Shown piece after piece: positions 36,246 through 42,880 of a stretch of DNA of 64,000 nucleotides. Each line of letters opens with the position of its first letter. Position 1 is the stretch's first letter. The position numbers and the translations under genes were made by a program. The notes beneath the pieces are model-generated. The model ran no database searches and had not been told where the DNA came from. It was given only the letters and a program-made list of their open reading frames with translations. Source of the stretch: DUQW01 sp050953825 (GTDB taxonomy: Bacteria > Bacillota_I > Bacilli_A > Acholeplasmatales > Acholeplasmataceae); NCBI GenBank assembly GCA_050953825.1, contig JBMNNF010000004.1, positions 36,403 to 100,402 on the forward strand, in the 5' to 3' direction.

Positions 36246-37325
36246 ATGAGTGAAAATATTCCATTTTGGTTAAAGAAAACACAACTTTATGAAACTTTAA
36301 AAAGGGCTGGCGGCCAGTTTGTTGAATACGGCGGGTTTTATATGCCGGTTCATTTTAAAAAAGGAATTATCCATGAACATCAAGAAACTCGAAATAATGT
36401 AACTTTCTTTGATATTTCCCATATGGGAAAACTTCTTGTTAAGGGTGGAGATGCTGTTAAATTTTTAAATTACGTTTCGACAAATAATATTTTAAAAATT
36501 GACGAATTTTGTATGCAATATCAAGTGATTTGTCATGAAAATGGTGGCGTAATTGATGATTTGATGGCTTATAAATTTTCTGATACTGAAATTTTACTTA
36601 TTTGTAATGCGGCAAACACCGACACATTATTTCAATATTTATTAGAAGTTGCTAAAAATTATAATGTAGAAATTTTAAATTTAGAAAAAAGATTTGCTGC
36701 CATTGCTGTTCAAGGTCCTAATTCAGAAAAAGCATTACAAAATCATTTCGATTTTAACTTAAATGAAATCAAATATATGAAATTTGTTTATATGAATGGT
36801 TTTATTGTTTCAAGAAGTGGTTATACTGGTGAAGATGGTTTTGAAATATATGCTGATGCCGAAAGAATTAACTATATAGTTGATAGATTGCTAAAAGATG
36901 GAGTTGATCCAGCTGGATTAGGAGCACGAGATACATTACGCTTTGAAGCTGGTCTTCCATTATACGGACATGAAATGGCCGATTATATTTCACCAATTCA
37001 AGCGGGAATGAGTTTTGCGATTGACTTTTCAAAAGAAGAGTTTGTTGGAAAAGAAGCACTTTTAAAACAGAAAGAAAATTTAACAGAGAAAATTTACGGT
37101 TTAGAATTAATTGATCGTGGTATTGCTAGGCAGGGTCATGAAGTTTTCTTAAATGATGAAAATATTGGATTTATTACTTCAGGATTTATGATTCCTGGAA
37201 CTAAAAATTCATATGCTAATGCACTACTTCAAGGAAAATATAAATTTGGTCAAGAAGTAGAGATTGAAATTCGTGGTAAAAGAATAAAAGCTAAAATTAG
37301 AAGAAAGAAATATATTGAAAAATAA
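36246..37325 (+). CDS. gcvT: Glycine cleavage system T protein (aminomethyltransferase)
   Basis: Tetrahydrofolate-dependent aminomethyltransferase, 359 residues. It releases ammonia from aminomethyl-lipoyl-GcvH and makes methylene-THF. Landmarks: GGQFVEYGGFYMPVHF near the start, FDISHMGK (about 50), SRSGYTGEDGFEIY (about 184) and the Asp/Arg segment GLGARDTLRFEAGLPLYGHE (about 222). Start at 36246 (MSENIPFW); a TTG nine bases earlier overlaps the lplA stop and is less likely. Second gene of the operon. Confidence 0.96.
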   Translation: MSENIPFWLKKTQLYETLKRAGGQFVEYGGFYMPVHFKKGIIHEHQETRNNVTFFDISHMGKLLVKGGDAVKFLNYVSTNNILKIDEFCMQYQVICHENGGVIDDLMAYKFSDTEILLICNAANTDTLFQYLLEVAKNYNVEILNLEKRFAAIAVQGPNSEKALQNHFDFNLNEIKYMKFVYMNGFIVSRSGYTGEDGFEIYADAERINYIVDRLLKDGVDPAGLGARDTLRFEAGLPLYGHEMADYISPIQAGMSFAIDFSKEEFVGKEALLKQKENLTEKIYGLELIDRGIARQGHEVFLNDENIGFITSGFMIPGTKNSYANALLQGKYKFGQEVEIEIRGKRIKAKIRRKKYIEK

Positions 37326-37342
37326 GAAAAGGAGTTAAGAAA

Positions 37343-37678
37343 ATGAGATATTACACTAAAACAGAAGAATGGATTTTAATTAAAGATGGAGTTGCCTATG
37401 TAGGCTTATCAGAATTTGCAGCTAATGAATTAGGAGACATTGTCTTCGTTGATTTACCAAGAGTTGGTGAAAGATTTGAAAAAGATGAATCATTTGGTGC
37501 AGTCGAATCAGTTAAGGCAGCTAGTGATTTATATATGCCAATTACCGGAGAAATTTATGAAGTAAATGAATTATTAGAAGATAATCCGGAATTATTAAAT
37601 GAAGATCCACTTAACAACTATTTAGTTGCTTTAACCAATTTTAAAGAAGAAGAGTTAAAGGATTTAATATTAAAATAA
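37343..37678 (+). CDS. gcvH: Glycine cleavage system H protein
   Basis: Lipoyl carrier of 111 residues, shorter at the N-terminus than the usual 125-130. The lipoylated lysine is Lys58 in GAVESVKAASDLYMP. It shuttles the aminomethyl group between the P, T and L proteins. Ribosome site AAAGGAG (37328-37334). The adjacent lipoate ligase is its probable modifier. Confidence 0.96.
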   Translation: MRYYTKTEEWILIKDGVAYVGLSEFAANELGDIVFVDLPRVGERFEKDESFGAVESVKAASDLYMPITGEIYEVNELLEDNPELLNEDPLNNYLVALTNFKEEELKDLILK

Positions 37679-37679
37679 A

Positions 37680-38999
37680 ATGAAAGCATTCAAATATTTT
37701 CCGCATACTGAAAAAGATATTAATGAAATGCTCCAAGTTATTGGAGTTCAATCAATTAATGATCTTTTTCAAGTTGTACCACCAAGTATTAGAAAAACAA
37801 GTGGCTTTAATTTGGGAGCTCCTTTAAATGAGCATGAATTAAGAGAAAATTTTAATAAAATTGCGACTAAAAACAAAACATTAGAAATATATCGAGGTGC
37901 TGGGTCATATGATCACATAACACCTTCAATTATTCCTTTTTTAGTTAGAAGAAGTGAGTTTTTAACTTCATATACTCCTTATCAACCAGAAATATCACAA
38001 GGAACACTACAATATATTTTTGAATTCCAAACGATGATTACTAGATTAACTGGTTTAGATGTTGCTAATGCTTCAATGTATGACGGAGCTACTGCAACTG
38101 CTGAAGCAGTATTGATGGCGTTAGGCCACGTTCGAAAAGATAAAGTTTTAGTAAGCTCAACGGTTTGTCCGAATATTTTAGAAGTTATTAAAACTTATGC
38201 TAAGTATCAAGATATTAAAGTTGAATTGATTCCTCATCATAACGGACAAACATCACTTGATTTTATCCAAAATCAAGATGATTTTGGGGCAGTAGTAGTT
38301 CAAAATCCCAACTATTTTGGATTAGTTGAAGATTATGAGAAATTCGCTAACGTCGTTCATAACAAAAGCGGATTATTAATTATGAACAACGACCCATCAA
38401 CTTTGGCGGTTATTAAATCACCGAGAGAACTTGGTGTTGATATTGCCTGTGGTGATGGTCAGCCTTTAGGAATTCCAATGTCATTCGGTGGTCCATACGT
38501 TGGATATATGGCAGTAGACAAAAAAATGATGAGAAAGATGCCGGGTCGAATTGTGGGACTAACAAAAGATGTTGATGGAAAAAGGGGATTTGTCTTAACC
38601 TTACAAGCCAGAGAACAACATATTAGAAGATATAAGGCAACTTCTAATATTTGTTCGAATCAATCACTAATGGCATTATGGGTAACTATTTATTTATCAC
38701 TAATGGGAACTGACGGATTAGAGCGCGTAAATGAAATCTCATATACTAATAGTCATTATTTGAAAGATAGGTTACTAAAGACTGGTTTTTTTGAAGAAGT
38801 ATTCAATGATAACTTTATCAAAGAATTTGTCTTAAGAGCTAAGTTTGATGTTAAAAAAGTTGAAAGGAAAATGTTAAACAAAGGATACTTATTTGGACTT
38901 CCTTTAGATAATAATTTAGTGATGTTTGCAGTAACCGAAAAACAAAACTTTGATAAGATTGACAAATTTGTGGAGGTGCTAGAAGATGCGTTACGATAA
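37680..38999 (+). CDS. gcvPA: Glycine dehydrogenase (decarboxylating) subunit 1
   Basis: N-terminal half of the split P protein, 439 residues. Starts FKYFPHTEKDINEMLQVIG and has SMYDGATATAEA (about 135), the GDGQPLGIPMSFGGPYVGYM segment (about 255) and LTLQAREQHIRR (about 305). It forms a heterotetramer with the next product. The start follows the gcvH stop by one base, so translation is probably coupled; it overlaps gcvPB by 14 bases. Confidence 0.96.
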   Translation: MKAFKYFPHTEKDINEMLQVIGVQSINDLFQVVPPSIRKTSGFNLGAPLNEHELRENFNKIATKNKTLEIYRGAGSYDHITPSIIPFLVRRSEFLTSYTPYQPEISQGTLQYIFEFQTMITRLTGLDVANASMYDGATATAEAVLMALGHVRKDKVLVSSTVCPNILEVIKTYAKYQDIKVELIPHHNGQTSLDFIQNQDDFGAVVVQNPNYFGLVEDYEKFANVVHNKSGLLIMNNDPSTLAVIKSPRELGVDIACGDGQPLGIPMSFGGPYVGYMAVDKKMMRKMPGRIVGLTKDVDGKRGFVLTLQAREQHIRRYKATSNICSNQSLMALWVTIYLSLMGTDGLERVNEISYTNSHYLKDRLLKTGFFEEVFNDNFIKEFVLRAKFDVKKVERKMLNKGYLFGLPLDNNLVMFAVTEKQNFDKIDKFVEVLEDALR

Positions 39000-40428
39000 A
39001 ATTATTTTTGAAATATCAAATCCGGGCCAAATTGGACATGATCTCTACACTAATACTAATAATCTTTCTAAGTTACCTAATAACTTAAAAAGAGGTAGTC
39101 GTGTAGAATTACCAGCAGTCAGTGAACCAACTGTAGTAAGGCACTACACTAACTTAAGTAATAAGAATTATGGCGTTGATACAGGATTTTACCCATTAGG
39201 CTCTTGCACGATGAAGTATAACCCGAAAATTAATGAGGAAATGGCTTCATTGCCTCATTTCATGTCATCTCATCCACTGGCACCAATAAGTGCCAATCAA
39301 GGCTCATTAAAACTAATTTATGAAACTGATCTATTATTAAGAGAAATTACGGGAATGGATTATTTCTCATTAGCACCTTTCGCTGGAGCTCACGGTGAAT
39401 TGTTGGGTTTATGGATTATTAAACAATACCACCAAACAAGAAAAGATTTCAAGAGAACTAAAATAATCATTCCTGATAGTGCTCATGGTACTAACCCAGC
39501 AAGTGCTGCAGTAGCGGGATTTGACATTTTAGAAGTTAAATCTAATGTAGATGGTACGGTTAACGTTGAAGACTTAAAAACGTTATTATCTCCAGAAGTT
39601 GCGGGTATTATGTTAACTAACCCTAACACATTAGGAATTTTTGAAAAAGATATTTTAACAATTTCTAAATTGATCCACGATTGTGGGGGATTACTATATT
39701 ATGATGGCGCTAATTTAAATGCGTTATTAGGTCAAGGTAAACCTGCTCATATGGGATTTGATATTGTTCACTTAAATGTCCATAAAACTCTATCAGCACC
39801 ACACGGTGGTGGTGGACCAGGGGCTGGTCCAGTTGGAGTAGTTAAAGAACTATTTGATTATTTACCGAATCCAGTAGTTAGGAAAAAAGGGAATAAATAT
39901 GAATTTTTTAGTCCTAAAAAGACAGTTGGCAGAATTGGACGTTTTTATGGTAATTTCCAAGTTATCGCTAAAACTAATGCCTACATTAAAACTTTAGGAG
40001 CTGAAAATCTCTCTAAAGTTGGTGGATTAGCAGTTCTAAATGCTAACTATATTAGAAAGTCATTAGAAAAAGAATATGTAGTGGCAATTAATGGCATATG
40101 TATGCATGAAGTGGTCTTTGATGGTTTAGTTGATAAATCTACAGGTATTAAAACATTAGATGTTGCTAAAAGACTACTAGATTACGGATTACATCCACCA
40201 ACCATTTATTTTCCGTTAATTGTTTCTGAAGCGATGATGGTTGAACCAACAGAAACTGAATCTCTAGAGACATTAAATCATTTTGTTGATGTCATGAAAA
40301 AAATAAGCATTGAAGCCAAAGAAACACCAGAGATATTAAAAGATGCGCCATATGATACTATAGTAAGAAGACTAGATGAAACTACTGCCGCCAGAAATCC
40401 AATTTTAAAATTTGATGATATTAAATAA
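38986..40428 (+). CDS. gcvPB: Glycine dehydrogenase (decarboxylating) subunit 2
   Basis: PLP-carrying half of the split P protein, 480 residues. The PLP lysine is in NVHKTLSAPHGGGGPG (Lys267); the glycine-rich loop that follows is typical. GFYPLGSCTMKYNPK is near residue 67 and DSAHGTNPASAA near 165. It decarboxylates glycine and loads the aminomethyl group on GcvH. The L protein (lpd) that reoxidises GcvH is not in the window. Ribosome site GGAGG (38971-38975) lies within gcvPA. Confidence 0.97.
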   Translation: MRYDKIIFEISNPGQIGHDLYTNTNNLSKLPNNLKRGSRVELPAVSEPTVVRHYTNLSNKNYGVDTGFYPLGSCTMKYNPKINEEMASLPHFMSSHPLAPISANQGSLKLIYETDLLLREITGMDYFSLAPFAGAHGELLGLWIIKQYHQTRKDFKRTKIIIPDSAHGTNPASAAVAGFDILEVKSNVDGTVNVEDLKTLLSPEVAGIMLTNPNTLGIFEKDILTISKLIHDCGGLLYYDGANLNALLGQGKPAHMGFDIVHLNVHKTLSAPHGGGGPGAGPVGVVKELFDYLPNPVVRKKGNKYEFFSPKKTVGRIGRFYGNFQVIAKTNAYIKTLGAENLSKVGGLAVLNANYIRKSLEKEYVVAINGICMHEVVFDGLVDKSTGIKTLDVAKRLLDYGLHPPTIYFPLIVSEAMMVEPTETESLETLNHFVDVMKKISIEAKETPEILKDAPYDTIVRRLDETTAARNPILKFDDIK

Positions 40429-40440
40429 AAGGAATAATAA

Positions 40441-41208
40441 ATGTTAATTGATACCCATTGTCATTTAAATATTGATGAATTTGAAGGTCGTTTAGATGAA
40501 GTAATTAAAAATGCTCGAGATAACGATGTTTTTAACATGGTTATTGTCGGAATAGGCGGCAAAACTAATTTAGAAGCGATTGAAATAGCTAGAAAATACA
40601 ATTTAGTCGCTTCTGTGGGGGTTCACCCAAGTAATGCAACTGAGTTTTCATTTAATGATGTCATAAAATATGTTGATGATGATAAAGTGGTAGCAATTGG
40701 TGAAACAGGACTTGATTTATACTGGCCAGAAAACCAAAAGACAATAAATGAACAAATCAAAATGTTTGAAAAACATATTAAATTGGCGATTAAGAAAAAG
40801 TTACCATTAATTATTCATGTTAGAAATTCCTTTGAAGAAACTTATAAAGTTCTAAAGAAATATAAAGGTAAAGTTACAGGAGTATTCCATTGTTTCACAT
40901 TAGGTAAAGACGAAGCTGATAAAATTATTGATTTGGGATTCTATGTTGGACTTGGGGGAGTTCTAACATTTAAAAACGCAAAAGAACTTCAAGAAGCCAT
41001 TAAACACATTCCAAAAGATAAAATGATATTAGAAACCGATGCACCTTATTTGGCGCCGGATCCTTATCGAGGAAAAAGAAATGAACCAGCATATATGAAA
41101 TATGTGGCCATAAAATTAGCCGATTTATTAGACTTATCTTATGAAGAAACGGCTAAAATTACTACAGCGAATGCAATAAAACTATTTAAACTAGGAGAGA
41201 AAAAGTGA
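40441..41208 (+). CDS. tatD: TatD-family metal-dependent DNase
   Basis: TatD/YcfH-type hydrolase of 255 residues with a metal-binding TIM barrel. DTHCHLN opens the protein; GETGLDLYW (about residue 85) supplies a Glu ligand, HVRNSFEE and FHCFTLG follow (His ligands), and LETDAPYLAPDPYRG (about 200) supplies the last Asp. Family members are 3'-5' exonucleases or D-aminoacyl hydrolases. It is preceded by AAAGGAAT (40428-40435) and overlaps the cinA start by four bases. Housekeeping gene at the end of the gcv transcript. Confidence 0.95.
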   Translation: MLIDTHCHLNIDEFEGRLDEVIKNARDNDVFNMVIVGIGGKTNLEAIEIARKYNLVASVGVHPSNATEFSFNDVIKYVDDDKVVAIGETGLDLYWPENQKTINEQIKMFEKHIKLAIKKKLPLIIHVRNSFEETYKVLKKYKGKVTGVFHCFTLGKDEADKIIDLGFYVGLGGVLTFKNAKELQEAIKHIPKDKMILETDAPYLAPDPYRGKRNEPAYMKYVAIKLADLLDLSYEETAKITTANAIKLFKLGEKK

Positions 41209-41669
41209 ATAGCCAAAAATTATTTGATTTATTAAAAAGTAAAGATTTAAAAATAACATTCGCCGAAAGTATGACGGGTGGGTTTTTAACGGCAAATTTA
41301 GTTAAATATCCAGGGGCAAGTCAGATTATAAAAAGATCATTTATTGTCTATAGCAACGAGGCCAAGGAAGATATTTTAAAAGTATCGCCTGAATTAATTA
41401 GAAAATATGGTGTCGTTTCTAGAGAGGTTGCCGAAGCGATGAATGAAGGATTACAAGAAATCGCTAAAGCGGATATTTATTGTTCAATTACTGGTAATGC
41501 GGGTCCAACTTATCAAGGTGAGGTTCAAAAACAAGTTGCCTATGTAGCGATTAAAACTAGTGATAAAAGTAAACTGTTGGAAATTGAGTTAAAAACTAAA
41601 TCTAGATTAGACAATATTAATTTAGCTATTGAAACTACCTTTAAAGTAATAATAGATTTGTTAGAATAG
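41205..41669 (+). CDS. pncC: CinA C-terminal domain protein (nicotinamide-nucleotide amidase)
   Basis: Stand-alone CinA_C/PncC domain of 154 residues. It should hydrolyse nicotinamide mononucleotide to nicotinate mononucleotide in NAD recycling. The motif FAESMTGGFLTANLVKYPG with the catalytic Ser sits at about residues 19-38, and SRLDNI near 138 fits the family ending. The start is GTG at 41205, overlapping the tatD stop. The N-terminal MocF-like half of full CinA is absent, as is common. The call pncC is by family. Confidence 0.88.
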   Translation: MNSQKLFDLLKSKDLKITFAESMTGGFLTANLVKYPGASQIIKRSFIVYSNEAKEDILKVSPELIRKYGVVSREVAEAMNEGLQEIAKADIYCSITGNAGPTYQGEVQKQVAYVAIKTSDKSKLLEIELKTKSRLDNINLAIETTFKVIIDLLE

Positions 41670-41682
41670 AGAGTTAGATTAA

Positions 41683-41710
41683 AAACTTATATTACTTGTA
41701 ATATAGGTTT
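41683..41710 (+). terminator. AU-rich hairpin after cinA, overlapping the rpsF promoter
   Basis: AAACTTATATTAC (41683-41695) pairs with GTAATATAGGTTT (41698-41710, one G-T pair). There is no T run, so it would be a weak terminator. The rpsF -35 lies inside it. Confidence 0.5.
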
Positions 41711-41724
41711 AACTATGTTAAAAT
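41696..41724 (+). promoter_or_regulatory. Promoter of the rpsF-ssb-rpsR operon
   Basis: TTGTAA (41696-41701), 17-bp spacer, TGT-extended TAAAAT (41719-41724). Transcription would begin near 41731, giving a leader of about 54 bases. Confidence 0.72.
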
Positions 41725-41740
41725 AATAAACGTTGTAAAA

Positions 41741-41776
41741 CCTTGTCACTTTCGTGACCAATAGACCAAAAGGAGG
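41741..41776 (+). promoter_or_regulatory. Possible autoregulatory leader hairpin of rpsF
   Basis: TTGTCAC (41743-41749) can pair with GTGACCAA (41754-41761, one bulged C) over a TTTC loop. CCTT (41741-41744) could instead pair with AAGG of the ribosome site AAAGGAGG (41769-41776). Leaders of rpsF operons are known targets of the S6:S18 complex; whether this one fits the described motif could not be tested. Confidence 0.4.
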
Positions 41777-41784
41777 AAAGAAAA

Positions 41785-42072
41785 ATGAGAAAGTATGAAG
41801 TAATGTACATCATTAGACCATCTTTAGAACCTGAAAAAATTAAAGAAGTAGTTGCTTACTTTAATGAAGTTCTAACAACTAATAACGCTAATGTTTTGGA
41901 GTTAAAAGAGTGGGGTCTACGTGACTTAGCCTATGAAATTGAAAAACATCGAAAAGGCTATTATGTTTGGCTTAAAATTGAGGCTGATGTAAATGCAGTT
42001 AATGAACTTAATCGTTTAATCAGAATTAATGAAAGCATTATACGCTATATCATAGTTAAAGAAGGAGAATAA
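41785..42072 (+). CDS. rpsF: 30S ribosomal protein bS6
   Basis: Ribosomal protein of 95 residues. RKYEVMYIIRPSLEPEKIKE at the start, LKEWGLRDLAYEIEKHRKGYY in the middle and RLIRINESIIRYIIVKEGE at the end are diagnostic. It binds 16S rRNA with S18, encoded two genes below. Strong ribosome site AAAGGAGG. First gene of the conserved rpsF-ssb-rpsR cluster. Confidence 0.98.
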   Translation: MRKYEVMYIIRPSLEPEKIKEVVAYFNEVLTTNNANVLELKEWGLRDLAYEIEKHRKGYYVWLKIEADVNAVNELNRLIRINESIIRYIIVKEGE

Positions 42073-42074
42073 TT

Positions 42075-42476
42075 ATGTTAAACAGAGTCGTATTAGTCGG
42101 AAGAATCACAAGAGATCCAGAGTTAAAATATACTCAATCAAATATTGCGGTTGTTAGTTTTACGCTTGCAGTAAATAGACCTTACCTTGATGCACAAACA
42201 GGTGAACGTCAAGCCGATTTTATCCAATGTGTAGTTTGGAGAAAACAAGCTGAAAATTTAGCTAGATACGTAGCTAAAGGAGCACTTTTAGGAGTTGACG
42301 GCAGAATTCAAACACGGACATATGAATCAGATCAAGGAACGCGTTATATTACTGAAGTAGTTTGTGATTCAGTTCAATTTTTAGAAACTAAAACTGAAGA
42401 TAGTAGAACTAGTGAAGAAGATGATTTCTTCGAAGCAACTAGTAAATTATCAGTTGAAGATGATTTACCATTTTAA
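42075..42476 (+). CDS. ssb: Single-stranded DNA-binding protein
   Basis: SSB of 133 residues. OB fold with MLNRVVLVGRITRDPELKYT at the N-terminus, FIQCVVWRKQAENLARYVAKG (about 53-73), a short acidic linker and the canonical protein-docking tail DDLPF at the C-terminus. It protects single-stranded DNA and recruits replication and repair proteins. The start is two bases after the rpsF stop. Confidence 0.98.
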   Translation: MLNRVVLVGRITRDPELKYTQSNIAVVSFTLAVNRPYLDAQTGERQADFIQCVVWRKQAENLARYVAKGALLGVDGRIQTRTYESDQGTRYITEVVCDSVQFLETKTEDSRTSEEDDFFEATSKLSVEDDLPF

Positions 42477-42488
42477 GGAGGAATAAAG

Positions 42489-42722
42489 ATGCAACAAAGA
42501 AGAGGCGGATTTAAAAGACGCCGTAAAGTTTGTTATTTTACACAAAATAAAGTTACTCACATTGATTTTAAAGATGTTGAATTATTAAAAAAATTTATTA
42601 CTGATAGAGGTAAAATTTTACCAAGAAGAGTAACTGGAACTAGTGCTAAATGGCAAAGACAACTAGCTGTCGCAGTCAAGAGAGCTAGACATATGGCATT
42701 ATTACCATTTGTTAAAGAATAA
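42489..42722 (+). CDS. rpsR: 30S ribosomal protein bS18
   Basis: Ribosomal protein of 77 residues, with RRKVCYFTQNKVTHIDFKD, LKKFITDRGKILPRRVTG then TSAKWQRQLAVAVKRARHMA. The single Cys in KVCYF is a reduced form of the zinc-binding type. It partners S6. Ribosome site AAGGAGG (42475-42481). A terminator follows. Confidence 0.98.
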   Translation: MQQRRGGFKRRRKVCYFTQNKVTHIDFKDVELLKKFITDRGKILPRRVTGTSAKWQRQLAVAVKRARHMALLPFVKE

Positions 42723-42728
42723 TATTTG

Positions 42729-42757
42729 AAGTGGCCAACCAGCCACTTTTTATTTTT
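42729..42757 (+). terminator. Terminator after rpsR
   Basis: AAGTGGC (42729-42735) pairs with GCCACTT (42742-42748); T-rich tail. Confidence 0.92.
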
Positions 42758-42844
42758 TAACATATAAGTCAATTTAAAATCCAATTTGAAATTAAAATAA
42801 TTTCATTAATTTAAAGAGTTTCAATTACTTTAATTATCTATATA

Positions 42845-42853
42845 TGTTAAAAT
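42845..42853 (+). promoter_or_regulatory. Extended -10 promoter for gdpP-rplI-dnaB
   Basis: TGTTAAAAT in the context TATATGTTAAAATA (hexamer 42848-42853). No good -35. Ribosome site AAAGAGGTGAT (42867-42877) before the ATG at 42881. Confidence 0.65.
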
Positions 42854-42880
42854 AGATAATACAACGAAAGAGGTGATGGA

